From the NCBI RefSeq assembly GCF_000952155.1, contig NZ_JYON01000010.1:62001-126000 (forward strand): DNA of 64,000 bases, written 5' to 3'. Within the stretch, counting starts at the first letter, position 1; each line of letters begins with the position of its first letter. Position numbers and translations under genes: made by a program. Under the pieces are notes generated by a model. That model was not told the DNA's origin. It ran no database searches and was given only the letters and a program-made list of their open reading frames with translations. Below, piece by piece: positions 48,538 to 57,989 of the stretch. The DNA is from Aliterella atlantica CENA595 (GTDB taxonomy: Bacteria; Cyanobacteriota; Cyanobacteriia; Cyanobacteriales; Chroococcidiopsidaceae).

Positions 48538-50064
48538 TTATCGGATATTTTGCAAACTCTCGACGCTCTTGGTAAACAAATCGGTAAAGATACTCATGAC
48601 GGTGCGATCGCGTACTTTAATATTGCCATTGACGCTCATGCCCGACTGTAAAGGAACAGCCCGTCCATTAACTAACAAAGACTGACTTGCTAGCTCTACT
48701 TTAGCGGGAAACCTATAAAAATTATGCACCTGGTCTGGTGGTAATGCATCCGAACCGATCCAAACCAACTTACCTTTGATATCGCCAAACTCGCTAAAAG
48801 GGAATGAATCAATTCGCACGTCTACATTCATGCCTTCTTTGACAAACCCAATATCTTGATTGGTAATAAATACCTTAGCAATCAATGCCTCATTAGGAAC
48901 GATCTTCAAAAGCGGTTGACTGTTATTTGTCACATAGCCAGGAGTATGCGCCTGCAAGTCGAACACCGTTCCATTAGCTGGAGCCTTGATTTCTTCGTAC
49001 TGTAAAGTTAGTTCGGCAGCATCGATTTGACTATCAATTTCGGCAATGCGGTTGTTGTTGTCTACCATTGCTTTTGTCAACTGACTGTCAATTTCGGCAA
49101 TGCGTTGATTGTTTTGGGCGATTTGAGTGAGTAATTCTTTGCGGTTTAGAGTCTGAATATTTTGTAGTTTGGAATTACCTGCACTAATTTCTGACTTTAA
49201 CCTTGCTTGTTCTTGAATTAGCGCATCAGCATCGGCTTGTGCTGTCTCGACTTCCTGTTGCTGCTTCAAATACTGAATCTTTGATATTGCTCCAGTCTTA
49301 GCTAAAGGACTAAGATCCTTAAGAATTGCCTGATTCATCGCTAGCTTTTTACGCGCGCTAGCCAGGCGGACATCGTTTTGATTTAATAGCGCTTTTGACT
49401 GTTCGACTTCTGAATTAGCAGCTTGGGTGCGCGAGTTTAATTCTGCTGCATCCGATTGTAAGCGTTCGATTTGTTGGCTATCGAGGCGAGAACTAGCTGT
49501 TTCGTCAAGCCCCGCGCGGTAAAGTTGATTTTCTGCTACCAATGTAGCGCGACTTTTGGTTAGCGAAATTATTTCTGGTGGTATTTGCTGTCGTACTTGA
49601 GTTGGCAGAAATGCGATCTCTCTATTGCCGTTAAGTTGAGCAGTATAAAATTGATTTTCTTGAGTAAGAGATGTGCGAATTTTTTGCAGTGAAGCTTTTT
49701 GAGATTTAGCCGCGGTTGAATCTAGGCTAACTAGAGTTTGTCCTTTGCGGACTATTTGCCCATCGCTGACATGAATTGCTTTAACTACGCCACTAACTGG
49801 AGCTTGGACTTCTTTAACTGTGCCAGTTGGTTCTAGCTTCCCTGTAGCTGGAATTGCTTCTTCTATTTTGGCTACAGATGCCCAAACAACTGCCGCTGTA
49901 GTAACTCCCATCAATAACCATAGTATCCATCTCGACCACAGGGGGGATTGTTGGAGGATGACAGGTTGGTCAAAGGCAGCAGGGGAAAGGTTTTGGGGTT
50001 TTACGTTCTCTTGAGTGTTATTTGTTAGAGCGTTTTTAGTGCCGTTACCATTATTTAAATTCAT
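48538..50064 (-). CDS. HlyD-family membrane fusion protein (type I secretion)
   Basis: A 508-residue periplasmic adaptor. There is a cytoplasmic N terminus, one membrane span (WILWLLMGVTTAAVVWASVA, ~residues 46-65), a lipoyl half (VQAPVSGVVKAIHVSDGQIV), a long coiled coil (~120-360, e.g. LNSRTQAANSEVEQSKALLN, ELLTQIAQNNQRIAEIDSQL), the second lipoyl half (IKAPANGTVFDLQAHTPGYV) and a beta-barrel with KVFITNQDIGFVKEGM. It should link the ABC transporter at 50568-53510 to a TolC-like outer channel, not encoded here. The four-helix-bundle gene separates it from that partner. Confidence 0.93.
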   Translation of the reverse strand: MNLNNGNGTKNALTNNTQENVKPQNLSPAAFDQPVILQQSPLWSRWILWLLMGVTTAAVVWASVAKIEEAIPATGKLEPTGTVKEVQAPVSGVVKAIHVSDGQIVRKGQTLVSLDSTAAKSQKASLQKIRTSLTQENQFYTAQLNGNREIAFLPTQVRQQIPPEIISLTKSRATLVAENQLYRAGLDETASSRLDSQQIERLQSDAAELNSRTQAANSEVEQSKALLNQNDVRLASARKKLAMNQAILKDLSPLAKTGAISKIQYLKQQQEVETAQADADALIQEQARLKSEISAGNSKLQNIQTLNRKELLTQIAQNNQRIAEIDSQLTKAMVDNNNRIAEIDSQIDAAELTLQYEEIKAPANGTVFDLQAHTPGYVTNNSQPLLKIVPNEALIAKVFITNQDIGFVKEGMNVDVRIDSFPFSEFGDIKGKLVWIGSDALPPDQVHNFYRFPAKVELASQSLLVNGRAVPLQSGMSVNGNIKVRDRTVMSIFTDLFTKSVESLQNIR

Positions 50065-50088
50065 TGCAAAAGCAGGGAGAAAGAAGGT

Positions 50089-50463
50089 TTAAAGAGATTT
50101 ATTGAGTGCTTGGATTTGAATTGCCAGCATCCGGCTCAATTTTACAGCCGAGTTATAAAGTTCTTCGCATTCAGCTTGTTCTATATAGCCGACTTCTAGG
50201 GCTACTTTCAAAAGGCTGCGGACTGCTGCTGTAGAGCCTTTGGCAATCTTTAAAAAATTTATATACTCTCGGCGAGAATAACGTTCAAAACCTACAGCAA
50301 TGTTTGTCGAGATGGATATGGATGCACGCCGCAATTGGTCGCATAAGCCCAAATCCTGACTGAGTTTGTCACCCTGCGTCAACAAATATACTTGTTGAAC
50401 TAACTCAATAGCTCTTGTCCATACATATAAATCCTCAAAAGTTTTTATTGGCTTTTTTTCCAT
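50089..50463 (-). CDS. Four-helix-bundle protein (23S rRNA intervening-sequence / S23 type)
   Basis: From ATG 50463 (MEKKPIKTFEDLYVW) it is 124 residues. FEDLYVWTRAIELVQQVYLL, LCDQLRRASISISTNIAVGF and EYINFLKIAKGSTAAVRSLL are the signature of the four-helix bundle / IVP family (TIGR02436), basic pentamer-forming proteins first seen in rRNA intervening sequences, of unknown role. The longer frame from GTG 50571 runs into a tandem repeat and is unlikely. It sits inside a type I secretion operon, 24 bp before hlyD, next to a CAGTGACC repeat, so it is probably a mobile passenger. Confidence 0.92.
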   Translation of the reverse strand: MEKKPIKTFEDLYVWTRAIELVQQVYLLTQGDKLSQDLGLCDQLRRASISISTNIAVGFERYSRREYINFLKIAKGSTAAVRSLLKVALEVGYIEQAECEELYNSAVKLSRMLAIQIQALNKSL

Positions 50464-50555
50464 TCCTTGCCCCTGCTTTAAACGCTGACCAGTTAGTAAT
50501 AGGTACAAGCCCCCAAATTTATTCGTTGCCAATCGAGAAATTGATTGATTATTTA

Positions 50556-50589
50556 ACTGGTCACTGGTCACTGGTTACTGGTCACTGTT
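50556..50589. repeat. CAGTGACCAGT-type tandem repeat at the ABC transporter 3' end
   Basis: ACTGGTCACTGGTCACTGG, TTACTGGTCACTGTT. On the minus strand it encodes the last residues (TVTSNQ) and stop codon of the ABC transporter gene. It marks the left border of the four-helix-bundle insertion. Confidence 0.85.
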
Positions 50590-53510
50590 ACAGCCTCCTG
50601 CTGTTGATACAGACAATAATAATGCCCTTTAACTTGCATTAATTCGGCATGGGTTCCCTGTTCGCTGACTCTTCCTGCATCCATCATCACAATTACATCG
50701 GCGTGTTTAATTGTTGCTAAACGGTGGGTAATGAACATAACTGTGCGCTCACTAAATACATCTGCTAAATTCAGGCATACTTGGCGTTCGCTATGATAGT
50801 CTAAAGCACTGGTAGCTTCGTCTAAAACTAATATTTTCGGGTTTTGCAGTACGGTACGCGCGATCGCAATTCTTTGTCTTTGTCCTCCTGATAATGCCGC
50901 TCCCCTTTCTCCTACTCGCGTGTTATAACCTTGAGGTAAGGACATAATAAAATCGTGGGCGACAGCTACTTTTGCTGCTGCGACAATTTCCTCTTGTGTC
51001 GCGTCAGGATTAGTCAGAGCAATGTTTTCTTGCACTGTACCGTCGAATAATAAGGTATCTTGCAACACTACTCCGATTTGACTGCGTAATGAATACAGTT
51101 CTACCTTGCTGATGTCGTAGCCATCAATCAAAATTCTGCCCGAATCAAGTTCGTACAAGCGCGGTAGCAATTTGGTTAACGTACTTTTACCTGCGCCGCT
51201 TAAGCCCACAACGCCGACAAAAGTACCACTAGGAAAGTCTAGATTGACATTTTTTAGCTGCTTTTCGCCACTGCTGCTAAAACGAAACGATACAGATTCG
51301 TACTGCACGCGCCCGCTAATTTCTGGCATGGGAATATTATCCTTGCCTGCAACTTCAATTTCTGTAGGCGTATCGAGAATGTCGCCGAGGCGTTCTAGAG
51401 ATAAAGCAGTTTCCTGAAAGTTCTGCCACAGTTGAATTAGTCGCAGCAGTGGGCTTGTGGTGTATCCGGCGATAATCCGAAAAGCGATCAATTGCCCTAA
51501 AGTTAAGTTGCCTTGCAATACTAGATAAGCACCTACCCACAGCAGCAATAAACTTGATAGTTTGTTTAAAAAATTGCTGATGGAACTTGCAGTAGTTGAA
51601 GTTAAGGTACTGTTGAAACCTGCACTGACATAACGAGCATAACGTTCTTGCCATTGCCAGCGCGATCGCAATTCTATATTTTGGGCTTTGACTGTCTGAA
51701 TTCCCGATACTACTTCTACTAAATACGATTGAGTTTCGGCATTGCGTTCGGCTTTGGTACGCGCTTGATTTCTGACTATCGGCGCAGCTACTAGGGTAAG
51801 TAAGGCAAATAACGGAACTGTAGCTAAGGCAACAATGGTAAGTAAGGGGCTGTAAAAGATCATTACTACGATGTAAATGACCGAAAATACAGCATCTAAG
51901 ACTACAGTTAAAGCTGTACCTGTCAGAAATTGGCGAATATTTTCAAGTTCCCCTACGCGGGTAGCAAGTTCTCCTACTGGGCGGCGTTCAAAATAACGCA
52001 AGGGCAAGCGCAATAAGCGATCGATGACTTGTGCGCCCAATGATAAGTCGATGCGGTTAGTCGTATCGACAAATAAATTAGTCCGCAAGCTAGTAATAAC
52101 GGCTTCAAATGTCGCTATGACGATCAAAAAAATGCCTAAGACGTTGAGAGTTTCTATACTGTTTTGCGCTAAGACGCGATCGATGATGACTTGAGTAACC
52201 AAGGGATTCGCCAAGCCAAATAATTGCACAAAAAAAGAAGCAATAAATACTTCTAGTAATACTTTGCGGTAGCGGTAGAGAGAAGGTAAAAACCAAGAAA
52301 TGCCAAATCGCCTAGTAGGCGTATGGCTAGTAGCTTGCAGTAACAGCACTTGCCCCGATTCGCCCCAAGCATCCACAAAAGCGGCTATTTTCATTTCTCG
52401 GATGCCAGTTTCGGGAATAGCTAAAACTATTTGCTCTTGACTTGCTTTATAAAGGATGGCGAAAGAGTCTTGCCAAGGGATCATCGCCGGAGTGGGTAAG
52501 CGGCTAATAGTAGAAGCTGGAATATTTACTATTTGGGACTTTAAGCCTATTAATTCGCCTACAGCGCCGCATAATTGCAGCGAAATACTGCCCGTACGTG
52601 TAAATGAGTTAGTTAAAGAGCGGCGCAGCACGTCGCGGCGAAAGGGTATGCTCAAATGTTGAGCTACCATTTGCAAACAGGCGAGTGTTGCCTCTACAGG
52701 TCCTCTGGCGTGGATATAAGGGTATTTTATTTTTGTAGCGCCCTTTTCTTGTGATTCTGGGTATTCGGGCGCATAAGGTATTTCTGACAGTAGGGTATTG
52801 GGAAGGCTACTTTTTTCTCTCTGTTCATATTCTTCCGGTAAATGCAACCCCACTAAACGCGCATTACCAGGAGGCGATACTTTGATATATTCTCGCTCCA
52901 AAGTTGGTACTAAGCGGCTACCGACAGCAAAGTTAGTTGTTCCTCCACTTAGCAACCATACCTTGTTTGGCTCTAAGGAATGTAAGGATGTTTTGCCAGG
53001 TGGTAAATTGAGTACGGTAGCTTCCTTGCAAGCTGTTAAAGCTAGTTCTTTGAGGTTGGTATTTTTAGCAGCGCTGCGATCGCCCTCTAATAAGTTGAAT
53101 ACCTCAATCGCGCTGCTATGCTCGTAAAAGGCAGCAGCAAATTGCGGTTCGCGCTCTAAAAATTCTAAAAAGGTTGTAACAGGTAGTGTCAGGCAAATAG
53201 CTTCTGTGGATGCTAAGGCTGTTTCGCAGGGTACTTGTCTAATTGCACTTACCCACCCAAATATGTATCCTGGTTCGACTAATTCTAAAGTCTCCGGTGC
53301 GTTGGCTGGATAACAAACAACTCTTGCTTGTCCTTGGTAGAGAATAGCAATATATACAGGCATTGCTTCTCTTCTGACAATTGCTTGTCCCATCCGGTAG
53401 CGCAGCAATTGGCATTTGGCAGCTAGTTGCTCTCTAGTTTGGCTGGGCAAAGCGTCAAATGGTGGCGTACTGCTCAAAAATTGCGCGATCGCATCTATAT
53501 TAATATCCAT
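50568..53510 (-). CDS. Type I secretion ABC transporter with cNMP-like and degenerate C39 domains
   Basis: A 980-residue exporter. Residues ~1-150 are a cNMP-binding-like domain (YRMGQAIVRREAMPVYIAIL, VEPGYIFGWVSA). Residues ~270-400 are C39 peptidase-like, but where active members have DCGxACL this has EATLACLQMVAQHL, so the catalytic Cys is Ala; it is probably a substrate-docking domain as in HlyB. The membrane domain (~405-690) and NBD follow, with Walker A VGLSGAGKST, signature LSGGQRQR and Walker B ILVLDEAT intact. It pairs with the HlyD at 48538-50064 and the PPIase upstream. The last residues are repeat-encoded. Confidence 0.93.
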   Translation of the reverse strand: MDINIDAIAQFLSSTPPFDALPSQTREQLAAKCQLLRYRMGQAIVRREAMPVYIAILYQGQARVVCYPANAPETLELVEPGYIFGWVSAIRQVPCETALASTEAICLTLPVTTFLEFLEREPQFAAAFYEHSSAIEVFNLLEGDRSAAKNTNLKELALTACKEATVLNLPPGKTSLHSLEPNKVWLLSGGTTNFAVGSRLVPTLEREYIKVSPPGNARLVGLHLPEEYEQREKSSLPNTLLSEIPYAPEYPESQEKGATKIKYPYIHARGPVEATLACLQMVAQHLSIPFRRDVLRRSLTNSFTRTGSISLQLCGAVGELIGLKSQIVNIPASTISRLPTPAMIPWQDSFAILYKASQEQIVLAIPETGIREMKIAAFVDAWGESGQVLLLQATSHTPTRRFGISWFLPSLYRYRKVLLEVFIASFFVQLFGLANPLVTQVIIDRVLAQNSIETLNVLGIFLIVIATFEAVITSLRTNLFVDTTNRIDLSLGAQVIDRLLRLPLRYFERRPVGELATRVGELENIRQFLTGTALTVVLDAVFSVIYIVVMIFYSPLLTIVALATVPLFALLTLVAAPIVRNQARTKAERNAETQSYLVEVVSGIQTVKAQNIELRSRWQWQERYARYVSAGFNSTLTSTTASSISNFLNKLSSLLLLWVGAYLVLQGNLTLGQLIAFRIIAGYTTSPLLRLIQLWQNFQETALSLERLGDILDTPTEIEVAGKDNIPMPEISGRVQYESVSFRFSSSGEKQLKNVNLDFPSGTFVGVVGLSGAGKSTLTKLLPRLYELDSGRILIDGYDISKVELYSLRSQIGVVLQDTLLFDGTVQENIALTNPDATQEEIVAAAKVAVAHDFIMSLPQGYNTRVGERGAALSGGQRQRIAIARTVLQNPKILVLDEATSALDYHSERQVCLNLADVFSERTVMFITHRLATIKHADVIVMMDAGRVSEQGTHAELMQVKGHYYCLYQQQEAVTVTSNQ

Positions 53511-53520
53511 AATCGCTAGA

Positions 53521-54237
53521 TTACTGAATGCCGCACTGCTTAATTTGCTCTGTCAGCCAAGTTTCAAATAATTTGTCTAGTAGTTTTTGTTTCATTGCTT
53601 CATCTAGTTGCGCGGGTATAAATTTTTCTAATCTGACAACTACATACCACTGCGCTAAACGAGTTGGTGGTATGAGTTTACCAGGTTGAGCGTTGGCGAG
53701 CATTTGCGCTAAGACGGGGTGAGGTGTACTTAATTCTACAGGTCCAATAATTCCCCCTGTTTCTGCTTCTACGCCTTGAGAGTATTGCGTCGCACATTCG
53801 GCAAAGGTTTGTTCTCCTGATTGAATGCGGAAATACATTTCTTGGGCAACGAGTGCGTCGCTATGACGCAAGATTGAGTAGATTACCCGATCGAGCTTTG
53901 ATTTGTGGTTGAGAAAGTAGGCTGCTAATTTCTCGCCCCAAGTTGTCTGTTTGAATTTTTCTATCTTGCGATCTCGCGTAGCGGCATCATATAACTGCTC
54001 TTTTGTCAAGCCATAATACTGCAAGTAGGCTTGGCGTTCGGCTGCGGTTGTCAGTTGATATTTGGCGTAAAACTGTTCTAAGGCTAAATCTTGTTCTTGA
54101 GGGAGAAGTTCTAGATCGGCAATAGCGGAGTCGATCGCTATCTGGCGGTATAGCTGAGGTAACATTTGATAGCCAGCTAGCAAGGGAATAACTTCGTAGC
54201 CTGTAATTAGGCGATCGCCGACGTGAAGCAGTTGCAT
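53521..54237 (-). CDS. Parvulin-type peptidylprolyl isomerase
   Basis: A 238-residue SurA/PpiC-like protein without an evident signal peptide. Helical N-terminal part (LPQEQDLALEQFYAKYQLTT, AERQAYLQYYGLTKEQL), then a parvulin domain at ~115-210 (MYFRIQSGEQTFAECATQYS, TGGIIGPVELSTPHPVLAQM, LIPPTRLAQWYVVVRLEKF). It starts the run PPIase - ABC transporter - IVP gene - HlyD, a layout common in cyanobacterial type I secretion loci, so it may assist the exported substrate or transporter. The stop is 10 bp before the transporter start. Confidence 0.88.
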   Translation of the reverse strand: MQLLHVGDRLITGYEVIPLLAGYQMLPQLYRQIAIDSAIADLELLPQEQDLALEQFYAKYQLTTAAERQAYLQYYGLTKEQLYDAATRDRKIEKFKQTTWGEKLAAYFLNHKSKLDRVIYSILRHSDALVAQEMYFRIQSGEQTFAECATQYSQGVEAETGGIIGPVELSTPHPVLAQMLANAQPGKLIPPTRLAQWYVVVRLEKFIPAQLDEAMKQKLLDKLFETWLTEQIKQCGIQ

Positions 54238-55111
54238 CTAAATTTTGCGAAAAGATGTTGGGCGTAGTGGCGCAGATAATTGACTGATTTTCTTAGTATA
54301 TCTGGTAGTTTGATAACTAAAGAATACAGAGATTGAAAATTACTTCAATTTGCTCTGTTATTACAGTGATGCACAGCCCGTTTTATTCAAATATATAGTA
54401 TCAGTATTGTTAAGCAAATTGCGCTCGATATTTAATTTGTTTTTTCACATCATAGATAAAACTAATAGTTAAAGGTAGCTATTAGTTGGCAATACCATAT
54501 ATTTGTACTACTGATTTTTGTTTGCTCGCTTAATAGCGTAAGTGAAATATTTTCCGCAATCCAATCTCAAATTTTATAGCTGTCATTATTAAATTCGGAC
54601 TCTTAATACATCGGAAGTTTTTATTTTTAGGCAATTTAGCATATTTTCTGGCATCAGCAAATGCTTCTGAATGCAAAATATATCTAAAGGAGTAAATATT
54701 AATAAGTATATTTGTGATCTTTTACACTATAACTTTAATAAAGGTGCATAAACGTAGCCGTATAATTCTACACAAAAGTATTGAAAGTTAGATGATGGCA
54801 GGTTTTCAGCTATCCCTGAACTAATAATGGTTATTAACTATACAGAAACAGAGAAAATTTAGTTTTATCATTCTAAATTGTGCCAAAATATACTCTACCA
54901 ACTCTATGTGTTGTAGTAGAAAAATTGTATACTTGATTACGAGATAAGTTAGATTGGCTTGCATCCTTATATGTCCAACAAGTAATTAATAAGTAAGCGA
55001 TCGCCATGATTCTTTCTATTTGCTAGTTCTGAAGATAAGAAGAACAATTTAATTAAATATAAAATGCCGATAGTGTTGTGGTATTAACGGTTATATTTCC
55101 TGCCAACAAGC
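54238..55111. other. Long A+T-rich intergenic stretch
   Basis: About 870 bp upstream of the PPIase gene. It is strongly A+T-rich with many stop codons in all frames. I see no gene, tRNA, or clear repeat; one HIP1 octamer occurs at ~54997. It could hold distant regulatory sites for the PPIase operon. Confidence 0.6.
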
Positions 55112-55387
55112 TTAAGTGCGGCTACGCTTCCTACCTCTACCTTTTTGTTCCCACAAACCTCCCAAGCCTAGAGTATTCCAGCGTTCCAACGTATTTCGCA
55201 CGCTATGTTCGTGCCAGTCAAGAAACTGAGCAATTTGAGGTGCATTCCAACCACGAGCATTAAGGCGAATTGCTAGCGCTCTTTGTTTTATTCGATGTGA
55301 CACCCCTTCAGCATAACTGAGTTCTTTGAGGGTGCGATCTTCTTCCTCACTCAACATTACTCTAATTGCTGCAGGCATATTTAGCAC
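55112..55387 (-). mobile_element. IS630-type transposase N-terminal remnant
   Basis: A 91-residue frame: RVMLSEEEDRTLKELSYAEG, HRIKQRALAIRLNARGWNAP, QIAQFLDWHEHSVRNTLERW and LWEQKGRGRKRSRT. This is the N-terminal helix-turn-helix of IS630/Tc1-mariner-like transposases. It ends in a stop directly after the first domain, and I find no DDE catalytic part or terminal repeats nearby, so it is a dead fragment. It lies between the type I secretion and PKS/NRPS regions and marks a transposition-prone site. Confidence 0.8.
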
Positions 55388-56156
55388 GTTTAACTCATCT
55401 GAAATCCATCTTATATTTAATTTAATAGATTGATTTATTGGTAAATATCTACCCAGAAAGGATATTTTTTCTTTTATCTTATAAATAATTTTCGTGAACT
55501 ACTTATTAACGAACAGATAAATACCAATCTGCACCTTGAATTCAACCTATTGAGCATTTATTAATAACTATTAAAATTCATTTATGTCTGCAAAACAAAA
55601 TGAAATAAAAGTTAAATTTGCCTCTTGACAAACAAAAATATTACGATAATCTGAAAAATAAGTAGAAACACTTGTTGACTGTTGCTCCTACCCGAAGCAA
55701 CGATCGTGCATTGTTTTTGCAGCAACAATTTAGCTTGAATTTTGCTAATCGCACTTTAATCTCTGAATAAGGAAGTCTTAGGAGTGGTTTTGGACAAATA
55801 TGTAGCAAAGTGCGTAATGATACATTTTTTCTACTTCTAAATAACCTAGTATGTTAGGACAGAAATTAGTGTCACATTGTTATTAAGCCTTTCACCAAGC
55901 TAATAAAGCAAGAAAGGGCGACTGTTAAACAGTGCAAGTTTGCATCTACCTAGCAGATTTTTTCACTCAAGCTTATCCGTTAAATTGTCAATATTAATTG
56001 ATAGCACAATGGAGAGTGACTATAGGCAGTAAATAGCCTTAAATTTGGGCAAAGGCAAGTGATGTAAAGGCTGATATACATTACTCTATCTTCACATAAT
56101 TATTTGCTATTTGTGCCAATAACCTCTAGTAAATTGAATTGACCAAGGAGTATAAA
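55388..56156. other. Leader region of the PKS/NRPS cluster
   Basis: About 770 bp before the first biosynthetic gene, A+T-rich, no credible ORF. It must hold the cluster promoter. A Shine-Dalgarno AAGGAG lies at 56144-56149, 7 bp before ATG 56157. I see no obvious operator. Confidence 0.6.
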
Positions 56157-57989
56157 ATGACTGCTTGCTTCGATTATTTAGTGGAAACTGAGAATAATTT
56201 TTTGCACATGGTAGACCTCTTAAACTACCGAGCGCAAAATAATTCCGACCAAACAGCCTATACTTTTTTGCAAGGTGGAGAGGTAGAAGCAGGCAGTCTG
56301 ACTTACCAACAATTGGCACTTCAAGCACGAGCGATCGCAACTAAGCTGCAAGCGCTCAACGCCAGCGGTTCCCGCGCCTTATTGCTATATCCGCCAGGGT
56401 TAGACTTTGTTGCTGCCTTCTTTGGATGTTTGTTTGCCAACGTAATAGCAGTCCCCGCTTATCCTCCCCGGCGCAACCAAAATATGAATAGGTTGCAGGC
56501 GATCGTTGCTTCTTCGCAAGCAGAAATAGCCCTTACCACTACATCATTACTAGGTAACATAGAGGCTAGCTTTGCCCAAAGTCCAGAGTTATCTCAGTTA
56601 ACTTGGTTAACTACCGATGATATTGCCAGCGACTTAGCAGAGGCTTGGCAAGAGCCAGCAGTAGATAGCAATACCCTTGCCTTTATTCAATACACATCAG
56701 GTTCTACAGGTACACCCAAGGGTGTGATGGTTAGTCACGGCAACTTGCTGCACAATTTGGCATCGATTCATCAATGTTTTGCCCATACACCCGATAGCCG
56801 AGGGGTAATTTGGCTGCCACCTTACCACGATATGGGGCTAATTGGCGGCGTGCTGCAACCTCTCTACGGCGGCTTTCCCGTCACGTTGATGGCATCAGTA
56901 GATTTTTTACAAAAACCGTTGCGCTGGCTGCAAGCAATTTCGCGCTATCAAGCAACCACTAGCGGCGGACCTAACTTTGCTTACGAACTGTGCCTGGCGA
57001 AAGTTAAGCCAGAACAACTCGAAAGTTTAGACTTAAGTAGCTGGCAAGTAGCGTTTACTGGAGCAGAACCAGTACGCGCCCATACCCTAGAACGGTTTGC
57101 AGCTACCTTCGCGCCTTGCGGCTTTCGCAAACAAGCATTTTTGCCTTGTTATGGTATGGCAGAAACAACATTAATCGTCACTGGGCGATCGCAACCAACT
57201 CTACCTGTAATTCACCATGTCGAAGGCACAGCCCTAGAGCAAAATCGCGTAGTAAATGCTAAAGGGGAAGATGGGCGATCGCTAGTTGGTTGCGGACAAA
57301 GTTGTGCAGATATGAAAATTGCGATCGTCGATCCAGAATCTTTGACGATATGCCCCAAAGATACAGTAGGCGAGATTTGGGTATCAGGTGCAAGTGTAGC
57401 CCAAGGTTATTGGCAGCGCCCTAAGGAGACGCAAGAAACTTTCCACGCTTATTTAGCAGATACAGGCGCAGGACCTTTCTTGCGGACAGGGGATTTGGGC
57501 TTTATCCAAGAGGGCGAGTTGTTTGTAACTGGGCGACTCAAAGATGTGATGATCGTGCGGGGACAAAACCACTATCCTCAAGACATCGAACTGACGGTAG
57601 AAAAGAGCCATCCGGCGCTACGACCTGGATGTGGAGCAGCATTTTCTGTAGATATTAAGGGCGAGGAGCGTGTAGTAATCGTGCAAGAAGTCGAGCGCAG
57701 TCACCTACGAAAACTAGATGTAGAGGAGGTAGTAGGCAATATTAGACAAGCGATCGCATCTCAACACGCTTTGAATATATATGCCACAGTGCTAGTTAAA
57801 ACTGGCAGCATCCCTAAAACTTCTAGCGGAAAAATACAGCGCTATGCTTGTCGCGCTGGGTTTCTCACAGGTAGCTTAAATGTCGTAGAAGATTGGAGCG
57901 AGAATTTGCAAGGCAAAGCCAAGTTCCTCAACTTGCAAGCTGAAGTCGAGTCTGTATTTCAGAAACTAGCAACTGAGAAACAACTATGA
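56157..57989 (+). CDS. Fatty acyl-AMP ligase (FAAL), cluster starter
   Basis: From ATG 56157 (MTACFDYLVETENNF), chosen for its AAGGAG at 56144-56149, it is 610 residues; an upstream TTG adds six. It activates a fatty acid as acyl-AMP and loads it on an ACP rather than CoA. Core motifs are YTSGSTGTPKGVMVSHGNLL (A3), YGMAETTLIVTG and RTGDLGF; the FAAL-type insertion follows at SQPTLPVIHHVEGTALEQNR. GKIQRYACR near the C terminus gives the catalytic Lys region. It overlaps the desaturase gene by 4 bp and is followed by an ACP, so it should start lipid-primed polyketide/peptide synthesis. Confidence 0.94.
   Translation: MTACFDYLVETENNFLHMVDLLNYRAQNNSDQTAYTFLQGGEVEAGSLTYQQLALQARAIATKLQALNASGSRALLLYPPGLDFVAAFFGCLFANVIAVPAYPPRRNQNMNRLQAIVASSQAEIALTTTSLLGNIEASFAQSPELSQLTWLTTDDIASDLAEAWQEPAVDSNTLAFIQYTSGSTGTPKGVMVSHGNLLHNLASIHQCFAHTPDSRGVIWLPPYHDMGLIGGVLQPLYGGFPVTLMASVDFLQKPLRWLQAISRYQATTSGGPNFAYELCLAKVKPEQLESLDLSSWQVAFTGAEPVRAHTLERFAATFAPCGFRKQAFLPCYGMAETTLIVTGRSQPTLPVIHHVEGTALEQNRVVNAKGEDGRSLVGCGQSCADMKIAIVDPESLTICPKDTVGEIWVSGASVAQGYWQRPKETQETFHAYLADTGAGPFLRTGDLGFIQEGELFVTGRLKDVMIVRGQNHYPQDIELTVEKSHPALRPGCGAAFSVDIKGEERVVIVQEVERSHLRKLDVEEVVGNIRQAIASQHALNIYATVLVKTGSIPKTSSGKIQRYACRAGFLTGSLNVVEDWSENLQGKAKFLNLQAEVESVFQKLATEKQL

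Noticed and set aside
55078..55263. 61-codon + frame over the IS630 remnant
   Set aside because: Antisense shadow of the transposase fragment, which has recognisable family text.
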